Positions 55,404 to 64,000 of a DNA stretch of 64,000 nucleotides are shown here, piece after piece. The DNA comes from Ancylobacter novellus DSM 506 (GTDB taxonomy: Bacteria; Pseudomonadota; Alphaproteobacteria; Rhizobiales; Xanthobacteraceae). The translations under genes were made by a program, and so were the position numbers. The notes below the pieces were generated by a model. The model had not been told where the DNA came from. It did not search any database and saw only the letters and a program-made list of their open reading frames with translations. How positions within the stretch are numbered: position 1 is the first letter of the stretch; every line of letters starts with the position of its first letter. The stretch covers positions 558,001-622,000 of the forward strand of contig NC_014217.1 of NCBI RefSeq assembly GCF_000092925.1, given 5' to 3'.

Positions 55404-55422
55404 GCGCGGGGCAGCCCCGCGC
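55404..55422 (-). terminator. GC hairpin after the enoyl-CoA hydratase gene
   Basis: GCGCGGGG (55404-55411) and CCCCGCGC (55415-55422) pair perfectly over 8 bases around CAG, and on the minus strand the hairpin is followed by GCCUUU. It lies 26 bases after the hydratase stop. The short U-run makes a weak terminator. Confidence 0.5.
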
Positions 55423-55448
55423 GAGCGCCTGGCCGTCCAGGCAAACCG

Positions 55449-56222
55449 TTAGCGGTTCTGGAACGAGGCGCCGCGCTTGTCGGCGAAGGCGGCCATGCCC
55501 TCCTTCTGGTCGGCCGTGGCAAACAGCGCCTGGAACAGCCGGCGCTCGAATCGGATGCCCTCGGCCAGCGTGGTCTCGAGTGCCCGGTTGACGCTCTCCT
55601 TGGCCATCATCATCGCCGGCAGCGACAGGCCGGCGATGACGTCGGCGACCTTCATCGCCTCCTCGCGCAGCGAGGCCAGCGGCACGACGCGCGAGACGAG
55701 GCCGTAGCGGTCGGCCTCCTCGGCGGTCAGCGTGCGCCCGGTGAGGCACATCTCCATCGCCTTGGCCTTGCCGACCGCGCGGGTGAGACGCTGCGAGCCG
55801 CCCGCGCCCGGCATAATGCCGAGCTGGATCTCTGGCTGGCCGAAGCGGGCATTGTCGGCGGCGAGGATGATGTCGCACATCATGGCGATCTCGCAGCCGC
55901 CGCCCAGCGCATAGCCCGCCACCGCCGCCACCACCGGCTTGCGGCAGCGCGACAGCCGCTCCCAGGAGGTGATGAAGTCGTCGACGTAGGTCCCCGGGAA
56001 GGTGAGCGCCTGCATCTCCTTGATGTCGGCGCCGGCGGCGAAGGCGCGGTCCGAGCCGGTCAGCACGATGCAGCCGATGCCGGCATCCGCCTCGAAGATG
56101 TCGAGCGCCCGGCCGAGCTCGGCGATCAGCGCGGCGTTGAGCGCGTTGAGCGCCTTCGGCCGGTTCAGCGTGATGACGCCGACGCGCCCGTTGGTCTCGA
56201 CGAGGATGTTGTCATAGGCCAT
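55449..56222 (-). CDS. Enoyl-CoA hydratase
   Basis: 257 residues of the crotonase superfamily. Oxyanion-hole segments are [12 protein letters not shown] (residues about 60-71) and [13 protein letters not shown] (about 101-114), and the two catalytic glutamates sit in GGGCEIAM and in [13 protein letters not shown]. It hydrates trans-2-enoyl-CoA in fatty-acid breakdown or in polyhydroxyalkanoate metabolism. It lies between mutM (12 bases) and rpsT, in the order usual for rhizobia. Substrate chain length is not determined. Confidence 0.92.
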   Translation of the reverse strand: MAYDNILVETNGRVGVITLNRPKALNALNAALIAELGRALDIFEADAGIGCIVLTGSDRAFAAGADIKEMQALTFPGTYVDDFITSWERLSRCRKPVVAAVAGYALGGGCEIAMMCDIILAADNARFGQPEIQLGIMPGAGGSQRLTRAVGKAKAMEMCLTGRTLTAEEADRYGLVSRVVPLASLREEAMKVADVIAGLSLPAMMMAKESVNRALETTLAEGIRFERRLFQALFATADQKEGMAAFADKRGASFQNR

Positions 56223-56234
56223 GGCGCACGGCTC

Positions 56235-57134
56235 CTATCGCTGGCATGTCGCACAGTAAAAGGTGGAGCGCCCGCTCTGCACAAGCCGGGCGATGGTGCC
56301 ACGGCAGCCGGGGGTGAGGCAGGCCTCGCCCTCGCGGTCATAGGCGCGGAAGGTGTGCTGGAAATAGCCGAGCGTGCCGTCGACCTGGGCATGGTCGCGC
56401 AGCGTCGAGCCGCCGGCGGCGATCGCCTCCTCCAGCACCTCGCGGACGATGCCGACCAGCCGGCGCGTGGCGGCGGTCGGCTTGCCCGTGGCGGTGACGA
56501 GGCTCGCGGCCTGCCGCTCGGGCGAGAGGCCGGCGCGGTGCAGCGCCTCGCACACATAGATGTTGCCGAGCCCGGCCACGACCTTCTGGTCGAGCAGCGC
56601 CGCCTTGATCGGCGTACGCCGTCCGGCCAGCGCCTGGGCGAGGCTCTCGGCGTTGAAGCCGGGGCCGAGCGGCTCGGGGCCGATGTCGCGGAACAGCGGG
56701 TGCGCGTCGAGCTCGGCGCGCGGCACCAGCAGCATGGCGCCGAAGCGGCGCGGGTCGTTGTAGACGACCTCGACGCCGCCCTCCATGCGGAAGGCCACAT
56801 GGTCGTGGGCGGATGTCTTGGAGCGGGCCATGACGAAATCGCCGGGGACGGAGGGCACGCCCTCGTCCGGCTCGATGCGGAAGGAGCCGGACATGCCGAG
56901 ATGCATGACCAGCACCTCCGGCGCGGCGCCGTCCTGCGGCTCGATGTCGGCGACGAGATATTTGGCGCGGCGGCCAAGCCGGCCGATGCGCCGGCCAGTC
57001 AGTCGCTCGGCGAAGCGCTCGGGCAGCGGCCAGCGCAGGTCCGGCCGGCGGGCGACGGCGGCGAGGATGCGCCGTCCCTCCATCACCGGCGCGAGCCCGC
57101 GCCGGACGGTTTCGACTTCGGGCAACTCGGGCAT
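56235..57134 (-). CDS. mutM: Formamidopyrimidine-DNA glycosylase
   Basis: 299 residues. The N-terminus PELPEVETV with the catalytic proline P2, the MHLGMSGSF loop and the C-terminal zinc finger (C-x4-C near the end, then C-x2-C in FYCATCQR) are all in place. MutM removes 8-oxoguanine from DNA in the cytoplasm. It ends 12 bases before the enoyl-CoA hydratase gene on the same strand. Identity is secure. Confidence 0.97.
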   Translation of the reverse strand: MPELPEVETVRRGLAPVMEGRRILAAVARRPDLRWPLPERFAERLTGRRIGRLGRRAKYLVADIEPQDGAAPEVLVMHLGMSGSFRIEPDEGVPSVPGDFVMARSKTSAHDHVAFRMEGGVEVVYNDPRRFGAMLLVPRAELDAHPLFRDIGPEPLGPGFNAESLAQALAGRRTPIKAALLDQKVVAGLGNIYVCEALHRAGLSPERQAASLVTATGKPTAATRRLVGIVREVLEEAIAAGGSTLRDHAQVDGTLGYFQHTFRAYDREGEACLTPGCRGTIARLVQSGRSTFYCATCQR

Positions 57135-57163
57135 GGCGGTGCGGATTCCTCAGCAAGCACTCT

Positions 57164-57799
57164 TTATATAGAGAGGCCGCGCAGGAAGCGCTTCAGCTCG
57201 CCTATGCCGGTGAAGCAATGGGCGCGCAGGCCGGCGGCGAGCGCCCCCTCCACATTGGCGATCTTGTCGTCGATCATCACCGCCTCCTCCGGCGCGACGC
57301 CGTAGAGAGCGGCGACACCTTTATATATGGCGGGAGCGGGCTTCTTGCCGCCGAACTCGGCGGCGACATGCATGGCCGGGCCGAACAGCTCGCGCAGGCC
57401 CGGCACCAACACGTCGAAATGCTCGCGCATGATGAAGCCGTTATTCGTCAGCAGCGCGATGGCGACCCTCTCGCGCAAGGCCGCCACGAGGTTGACCATC
57501 TCCATGTCGAGCGTCATGGCGAGCGCGCGGGTGCGCAGCCAGTCCTCACGCCCGAACGGCACGCCCAGCGCCTCGCCGATAGCGGTGACATAGGCCTCGG
57601 GCGTGAGCTCGCCGGTGTCGGAGGCGTCCTCGATGCCGCTGGTCCAGATCAGCCGCTCGACATCGGCGACGGTCAGCCCCGCCATCCCCGCCATGGCGGC
57701 GCGGCGCGCATCGACGTCGTAGCGCAGCATCACGTCGTCCATGTCGAAGACGAGCAGGCGCGGCGGGGAGGGAGTGTGAGTCTCGGCGCTGTCGTTCAT
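57164..57799 (-). CDS. HAD-superfamily hydrolase
   Basis: 211 residues from the ATG at 57799 (MNDSAETHTPSPPRLLVFDMDDVMLRYD). The HAD motif I is DMDDVML (nucleophile near residue 21), motif II LLTNNGF and motif III/IV EEAVMIDDKIANVEGA. It is a phosphatase of the haloacid dehalogenase type with an unknown phosphosubstrate. The open frame could start earlier, at 57883, but that would run through the palindromic repeat. It lies 29 bases upstream of mutM on the same strand. Confidence 0.9.
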   Translation of the reverse strand: MNDSAETHTPSPPRLLVFDMDDVMLRYDVDARRAAMAGMAGLTVADVERLIWTSGIEDASDTGELTPEAYVTAIGEALGVPFGREDWLRTRALAMTLDMEMVNLVAALRERVAIALLTNNGFIMREHFDVLVPGLRELFGPAMHVAAEFGGKKPAPAIYKGVAALYGVAPEEAVMIDDKIANVEGALAAGLRAHCFTGIGELKRFLRGLSI

Positions 57800-57825
57800 C
57801 GTTGCCTGCCGACCCGCATGAACAT

Positions 57826-57933
57826 CCTCATCCTGAGGTGCCCGGCGTAGGCCGGGCCTCGAAGGATGTTCGTCCGGGTGCATTTCTGGCGAGCATCCTT
57901 CGAGACTCGCTCCGCTCGCACCTCAGGATGAGG
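57826..57933. repeat. Dispersed palindromic element, copy 2
   Basis: A 108-base element with outer arms CCTCATCCTGAGGTGC and GCACCTCAGGATGAGG (identical to copy 1 at 46483-46586) and similar inner arms, but a different centre. It lies just upstream of the HAD gene and downstream of the IalB gene, on no coding strand. Having two copies only 11 kb apart suggests a family with many genomic copies. Confidence 0.85.
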
Positions 57934-57969
57934 GCGTGCGGTCAGGACGAGGGGTCGTCAGCACCCGCC

Positions 57970-58485
57970 TCACGGCAGGGCGTCGAAGCCTTCGCCGAAG
58001 CCCTTGAGGCTGAGCGGGATGCCGATGCCTTCCTCCGGCGTCTGGAAGACGATGAAGGTGGCGTTCTGGCCGTTGCGCAGCTGGCCGATCAGCTTGTCGT
58101 CCATCACCACCTCGGCGACGCAGCCATTCGGCACGCAGCGCACGAAACCGGCGCGGCCGACATCGGCATTGTCGATCTTCAGACCGAGGCCGGAGGGCAG
58201 CAGCACGCCGAGCGGGGCGAGCACCCGCAGCAGCCGGCTCTTCTGGTCCACGGTCTTCAGCACGATGACGGTGAGGCCGACATTCGGCCGGTCGTCGGCC
58301 TGCACGCTCTGCAGCAGCACGCACTGCTCCGACTGGGCGCCGGGGGGCGTGTCGCAGCGAATCTGCCACTCGCCGTGCACCGAGCGCACGACCCCCTGCG
58401 CCGCCGCACCATTCGCGCTGGCAATCAAGGCGGCAGCGGCAAGCACCGCGAAAAAGGCTGAACGGAGTGCCGCATAGCCGGGCAT
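57970..58485 (-). CDS. IalB-family periplasmic protein
   Basis: 171 residues from the ATG at 58485, which follows GGGAGAGCC. A signal peptide (cleavage after AAA/AAAQ) precedes a domain with cysteines near residues 44, 55, 117 and 121, the paired-cysteine pattern of the invasion-associated locus B family. IalB proteins of pathogenic and environmental Hyphomicrobiales are periplasmic; their role outside Bartonella is unclear. It is divergent from the coxB operon across 318 bases. Confidence 0.85.
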   Translation of the reverse strand: MPGYAALRSAFFAVLAAAALIASANGAAAQGVVRSVHGEWQIRCDTPPGAQSEQCVLLQSVQADDRPNVGLTVIVLKTVDQKSRLLRVLAPLGVLLPSGLGLKIDNADVGRAGFVRCVPNGCVAEVVMDDKLIGQLRNGQNATFIVFQTPEEGIGIPLSLKGFGEGFDALP

Positions 58486-58803
58486 GGCTCTCTCCCGAAA
58501 AGTGTCGTCGCTTAAGTCTTCTAAAGAATCGCCAGCGGCGGACAAGGCGAATCGTGCCGAGCCCCTGCCGGGGCCGGCGGAGCGGGCGCGTACAACGCCT
58601 CAGAGCCGTGTCAAGAATGCGGCCGAGAAGGCGGCTTCGCCGTGCGTCGCGCAGATAGAACGTTTCCAGCCACCGACGTCATGTCGCAGGAGGGGAGGGG
58701 CCGTGGCGCGTTGCCCAGGTGTCCTTTTTGTGTTTGATGAGGATCAAATGCCACTGGCCCGGCACGCGCTTTTCATGGCCATGGCCGGGTCGCGGGGGAT
58801 TTG
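58486..58803. other. ialB-coxB divergent intergenic region
   Basis: A 318-base gap between the two divergent starts, holding the promoter of the aa3 oxidase operon. It carries a perfect FNR/FixK-type palindrome (see 58734-58747) 57 bases before the coxB ATG. No gene is visible. Confidence 0.7.
58734..58747. promoter_or_regulatory. Perfect FNR/FixK-type site upstream of coxB
   Basis: TTGAT-GAGG-ATCAA fits the consensus TTGAT-N4-ATCAA with no mismatch, and TTTGAT/ATCAAA extends the arms by one base each. Its centre lies 63 bases upstream of the coxB ATG at 58804. In this position a FixK or FnrL-type regulator could activate (near -41) or repress the oxidase operon, depending on the start site, which cannot be read here. 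Confidence 0.75.
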
Positions 58804-59712
58804 ATGGGAGTGACGATCGCGATGAATTCGTGGATCCGCAATGCTGCGCGCACGGCCGCCGGCCTTGCCGGAGGTGTCTTCGGCATGTTGGCGCTGGCGC
58901 TCGCCGGCACGGGAGCGGCGCTGGCGGGCACGGGGCAGCCCTCGCCGTGGCAGATCAATCTTCAGGGAGCGGCCTCTCCGGTGATGGAGAGCATCCACTC
59001 CTTCCACGCCTTCCTGCTCGCGATCATCATCGCCGTCGTGCTTCTGGTGCTGGTGCTGCTGATCGTCGTGATGGTCAAGTTCAACGAGAAGGCCAATCCT
59101 GTGCCTTCCCGTACCACCCACAACACGCTGATCGAGGTGGCTTGGACGGTCATTCCGGTGCTGATCCTGGTGGCGATCGCGATCCCGTCCTTCCGTCTGC
59201 TGTTCCTGCAGCTCGACCTGCCGAAGGCCGACCTCACCGTGAAGGTGACGGGGCACCAGTGGTACTGGTCCTACGAGTATCCGGACAACGGTCCCTTCAG
59301 CTTCGACAGCCTGATGGTGCAGACCGCCGACCTCAAGCCGGACCAGCCGCGCCTGCTCACCGTCGACAACGAGGTGGTGGTGCCGGTGGGCAAGATCGTG
59401 CGCGTCCAGGTCACCGCGGCCGACGTGATCCACTCCTTCGCCCTGCCGTCCTTCGGCGTGAAGATCGACGCCCTGCCGGGCCGCCTGAACGAAAGCTGGT
59501 TCCAGGCGACCAAGGAGGGGGTGTATTATGGCCAGTGTTCGGAGCTGTGCGGGCGCGACCATGCCTTCATGCCGATCGCGATCCGCGTCGTGAGCGAGGC
59601 GGAATTCGCGACCTGGGTTGCTGAGGCCAAGCAGAAATTCGCCAGCGCCGGCACGCCGGCTCAGGTCGCGCAGAGCGAGCCGGCCGCCGGGCTGGTCGCC
59701 GCCACGCGCTAA
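58804..59712 (+). CDS. coxB: Cytochrome c oxidase subunit II (aa3 type)
   Basis: 302 residues from the ATG at 58804 (an in-frame TTG just before it and an ATG at 58822 are alternatives; GGGGGATT lies upstream). An N-terminal signal and two membrane helices (residues about 60-120) precede the CuA domain. Copper ligands are visible as HSFALPSFG, CSELCGRDHAFM and the conserved WYWSYEY aromatic run. It accepts electrons from cytochrome c at the periplasmic face. It opens the coxBA-ctaB-coxF-ctaG-coxC operon. Confidence 0.95.
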   Translation: MGVTIAMNSWIRNAARTAAGLAGGVFGMLALALAGTGAALAGTGQPSPWQINLQGAASPVMESIHSFHAFLLAIIIAVVLLVLVLLIVVMVKFNEKANPVPSRTTHNTLIEVAWTVIPVLILVAIAIPSFRLLFLQLDLPKADLTVKVTGHQWYWSYEYPDNGPFSFDSLMVQTADLKPDQPRLLTVDNEVVVPVGKIVRVQVTAADVIHSFALPSFGVKIDALPGRLNESWFQATKEGVYYGQCSELCGRDHAFMPIAIRVVSEAEFATWVAEAKQKFASAGTPAQVAQSEPAAGLVAATR

Positions 59713-61371
<1,659 letters not shown>

Positions 61372-61398
61372 TCCGGCAGGAACGTTGAAAACGAGATC

Positions 61399-61420
61399 CG
61401 GCGCGATGAAGGTCGCGCCG
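61399..61420 (+). terminator. Hairpin after coxA, likely attenuator
   Basis: CGGCGCGA (61399-61406) and TCGCGCCG (61413-61420) pair over 8 bases with a 6-base loop, 27 bases after the coxA stop. No U-run follows, so it is not a full terminator. It could reduce read-through or stabilise the coxBA mRNA relative to the assembly genes. Confidence 0.45.
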
Positions 61421-61521
61421 GTCGCACGATAGGGCCAGGGACGGGCCGCCCGGGCGCGGTCCTCCCCCGCCGCAGTCGCATCGCCGGACGCCCTGCCGTC
61501 GCGCGATGCCGGAGTGAAGTG

Positions 61522-62457
61522 ATGAGCGACGTCGCCTCGCGCGAATACGAGCTGAGCCGCACCGGGCCGTCCCAGGCCTCGGTGTCGGACTATGTCGCGC
61601 TTCTGAAGCCGAGGGTCATGTCGCTGGTGATCTTCACCGCGCTCGTCGGCATCGTGCGCGCGCCGGGCGAGGTGCATCCGGTCATCGCCTTCACCGCGCT
61701 GCTGTGCATCGCCATCGGCGCCGGCGCCTCCGGCGCGCTCAACATGTGGTGGGACGCCGACATCGACGCGGTGATGAGCCGCACCAAGCGCCGCCCGATT
61801 CCCGCTGGCCGCGTGACGCCTGGCGAGGCGCTCGCCTTCGGCATGACGCTCGCCGTCGGCTCGGTGCTGGTGCTCGGCCTCTTGGTCAACGAGCTCTCCG
61901 CCGCGCTGCTCGCCTTTACCATCTTCTTCTACGTCGTCATCTATACGATGTGGCTGAAGCGCTGGACGCCGCAGAACATCGTCATCGGCGGCGCCGCCGG
62001 CGCCTTCCCGCCCATGGTCGGCTGGGCTGCCGCCTCGGGCGGCATCGGGCTGGAGAGCGTGCTGCTCTTCCTCATCATCTTCTTCTGGACGCCGCCGCAT
62101 TTCTGGGCGCTGGCGCTCTACAAGTCCGGCGACTACGAGCGCGCCGGTGTGCCCATGCTCCCGGTCGTCGCCGGCACCGCCGAGACCCGCCGCCAGATCC
62201 TGCTCTACACGCTGATCCTGGTGCCGCTCGCCATGTCGCCGTTCTTCCTCGGCATGGCCGGGATCGGCTACGGCCTCGTCTCCGGCATCACCGGCGCGTT
62301 CATGCTGCTGCTCGCGGTCCAGGTCTATCGCCGCCGCGAGGGCGCCCCGGCCGAGCAGGCCGCCAAGCGCCTGTTCGCCTTCTCCATCCTCTATCTCTTC
62401 CTGCTCTTCGCCGTGCTCCTGGTGGAGGCGGTGGCGCCGGCCGGGTTCGGGCTCTGA
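61522..62457 (+). CDS. ctaB: Protoheme IX farnesyltransferase (heme O synthase)
   Basis: 311 residues, nine hydrophobic segments, from the ATG at 61522 with GGAGTG upstream. The prenyltransferase motif with aspartates is [19 protein letters not shown] near residues 75-93. It adds a farnesyl group to heme b to make heme O, the precursor of the heme a in this oxidase. It lies between coxA and the small coxF gene. Confidence 0.96.
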   Translation: MSDVASREYELSRTGPSQASVSDYVALLKPRVMSLVIFTALVGIVRAPGEVHPVIAFTALLCIAIGAGASGALNMWWDADIDAVMSRTKRRPIPAGRVTPGEALAFGMTLAVGSVLVLGLLVNELSAALLAFTIFFYVVIYTMWLKRWTPQNIVIGGAAGAFPPMVGWAAASGGIGLESVLLFLIIFFWTPPHFWALALYKSGDYERAGVPMLPVVAGTAETRRQILLYTLILVPLAMSPFFLGMAGIGYGLVSGITGAFMLLLAVQVYRRREGAPAEQAAKRLFAFSILYLFLLFAVLLVEAVAPAGFGL

Positions 62458-62479
62458 GCGCATGCTGGCGAGGACACCT

Positions 62480-62662
62480 ATGCCGGACGAGAACAAGAAG
62501 CCGGAGCCGCAGGACGAGGGCGTTGTGCTCACCGACGAGCAGAAGCGTCGCCGGCGCGCGCGCTCCATCGCCATCGCGGTCGTGCTCGGCGCGCTGTGCG
62601 TGCTGTTCTACGTGGTGACCATCGTGAAGCTCGGCCCGGCCGTGCTGGTCCGGCCGCTGTGA
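62480..62662 (+). CDS. Small membrane protein, CoxF-like
   Basis: 60 residues from the ATG at 62480, behind GCGAGGACACCT. A basic N-terminal part (DEQKRRRRARS) is followed by one hydrophobic helix (residues about 34-51). Small single-helix proteins named CoxF occupy this position between ctaB and ctaG in related cox operons. It may help assembly of the oxidase. The assignment rests on position and size. Confidence 0.75.
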   Translation: MPDENKKPEPQDEGVVLTDEQKRRRRARSIAIAVVLGALCVLFYVVTIVKLGPAVLVRPL

Positions 62663-62669
62663 GGCAGTG

Positions 62670-63296
62670 ATGGCTGAAAATTCCGGCATGTCCCCCGATA
62701 CGCCTCCCGCCACCCCGCGCGCGCAGCCGCGTACCAGGAACCACCGGCTGGTCGCGGTCAGCTGCGTCGCCTTCGTCACGGCCATGGTCGGCGCCTCCTA
62801 CGCCGCCGTGCCGCTCTACCAGATGTTCTGCCAGGTCACCGGCTTCGGCGGCGCGACCAGGGTCGCCACCGAGGTGCCGGCCCATCCGCTGGAACGCACG
62901 GTCGAGATCCGCTTCGACGCCAATGTGGCGCCGGGCCTCGACTGGAGCTTCGCGCCGGAAGTGCGCTCGGTCACGGTGCGCGTCGGCGAGACCAAGATGG
63001 CCTTCTACCGCGCCCACAACCGCAGCGACCGGCCCGTCACCGCGAGCGCCACCTACAATGTGACGCCGGCCCAGGCCGGCTACCATTTCGCCAAGACGCA
63101 GTGCTTCTGCTTCACCGAGCAGACGCTGCAGCCGGGCGAGACCCTGGACATGCCCGTCGTGTTCTTCGTCGATCCCGCCTTCGCGGAGGATCCGGAGATG
63201 GCCGGCGTCAAGACGATCACGCTTTCCTACACCTTCTTCCAGAAGGCGGCGCCGGTGGCCGTCGGCACGGAGAAGGGCGGAAAGACCCCTTTGTGA
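62670..63296 (+). CDS. ctaG: Cytochrome c oxidase assembly protein CtaG (Cox11)
   Basis: 208 residues from the ATG at 62670, following GAGGCAGTG. One membrane helix (residues about 27-48) anchors a periplasmic domain with the CFCF copper motif (KTQCFCFTEQ) and the conserved MPVVFFVDP segment. Cox11 proteins insert copper into the CuB site of subunit I. It lies in the usual place, upstream of coxC. Confidence 0.96.
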   Translation: MAENSGMSPDTPPATPRAQPRTRNHRLVAVSCVAFVTAMVGASYAAVPLYQMFCQVTGFGGATRVATEVPAHPLERTVEIRFDANVAPGLDWSFAPEVRSVTVRVGETKMAFYRAHNRSDRPVTASATYNVTPAQAGYHFAKTQCFCFTEQTLQPGETLDMPVVFFVDPAFAEDPEMAGVKTITLSYTFFQKAAPVAVGTEKGGKTPL

Positions 63297-63367
63297 AACG
63301 GGCAGAACGCCACATTGCGGCCGCATCGCCGGCCCGCTAGAGAAGTAGACGGAACGGAGAGCGCGAC

Positions 63368-64000
63368 CCATGGCCGAGGCCCACGCCAGACACCACGACT
63401 ACCATATCGTCGACCCGAGCCCGTGGCCGGCCGTCGTATCGGTGTTCGCCTTCGTCCTCGCGGCCGGCGCCGTCTTCTGGATGCACGGCCAGCTCACCAG
63501 CCTGGTGATGATCGTTGGCCTGATCGGCGTCATCTACACCATGTGCGTGTGGTGGCGGGACATCATCCGCGAGGCCGAGCACCAGCACGCGCACACGCCG
63601 GTGGTGCAGCTCCATTATCGCTACGGCATGATCCTGTTCATCGCCTCCGAGGTGATGTTCTTCGTCGCCTGGTTCTGGGCCTTCTTCGACGCGGCGCTGT
63701 TCCCCGGCGAGGCGATCAACTATGCCCGCGCCGAGTTCACCGGCGGTCACTGGCCGCCGAACGGCATCGAGACGTTCAACCCGTGGCACCTGCCGCTGCT
63801 CAACACGCTGATCCTGCTGACGTCGGGCACCACGCTGACCTGGGCGCACCACGCGCTGGTGCATGGCGACCGCGACAGCGCCAAGTGGGGCCTGTGGCTC
63901 ACCGTCGGCCTCGGCGTGATGTTCTCCATGCTGCAGGCCTACGAGTACAGCCACGCCGAGTTCGCCTTCTCGGGCAACATCTACGGCGCGACCTTCTTCA
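63368..64000 (+). CDS. coxC: Cytochrome c oxidase subunit III (3' end beyond window)
   Basis: 211 codons are visible from the ATG at 63368 to the right edge, and the frame is still open. Seven membrane helices are expected; the visible part has the conserved SEVMFFVAWFWAFFDA segment and TSGTTLTWAHHALVHGD. Subunit III stabilises the catalytic core and is encoded last in the operon. The gene was cut by the window, not by a mutation. Confidence 0.97.

Overview
The window is GC-rich chromosomal DNA from an alphaproteobacterium, most likely a member of the Hyphomicrobiales, possibly close to the Xanthobacteraceae. The clues are a class I lysyl-tRNA synthetase, an IalB-family protein, the order dnaA-rpsT-enoyl-CoA hydratase-mutM, an aa3 oxidase cluster of the coxB-coxA-ctaB-coxF-ctaG-coxC type, six GANTC sites close together, and dispersed palindromic repeats of a kind common in that order. 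The genus is not proven. I see no prophage, insertion sequence, CRISPR array or rRNA.

Positions 1-25000 are accessory metabolism. A winged-helix/ATPase regulator runs off the left edge. Next come a carbohydrate-type ABC importer without its ATPase, two DUF202 membrane proteins, and a minus-strand operon: Cys-type sulfatase, TRAP transporter (dctP, dctQ, dctM) and two-subunit aconitase X. A GntR regulator is divergent from it. This operon reads as import, desulfation and dehydration of one substrate. A second uptake operon follows (tctC, tctB, tctA, an LVIVD beta-propeller and a small CxxC protein). Then come an MscS channel, a metallo-beta-lactamase-fold hydrolase, an NDH-2-like flavoprotein, a haloperoxidase-like hydrolase, an AraC regulator and a divergent winged-helix/TPR regulator. 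Two of these genes end in unusually long perfect hairpins.

Positions 25000-41200 hold tRNA-Gly(CCC) and surface-polysaccharide functions. Five tightly coupled minus-strand genes encode UDP-glucuronate decarboxylase, a GalE-like epimerase, a membrane GT2 synthase, UDP-glucose dehydrogenase and a secreted GH26-like hydrolase, followed by a DUF995 protein. This resembles the UDP-xylose/UDP-arabinose type of operon known from Sinorhizobium. A two-component system, a PAS-GGDEF-EAL protein with a degenerate GGDEF motif, a small membrane ORF with SCO1, and a second GT2 whose tail overlaps SCO1 come next.

Positions 41200-64000 are mostly core genes: lysK, a ThDP enzyme, gyrB, a LysE exporter, recF, dnaN, dnaA, rpsT, enoyl-CoA hydratase, mutM, an HAD hydrolase, an IalB protein and the plus-strand aa3 oxidase operon, which is cut at coxC by the right edge. 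The 1.1 kb dnaA-rpsT gap carries the GANTC cluster. A perfect FNR/FixK-type palindrome lies just upstream of coxB.
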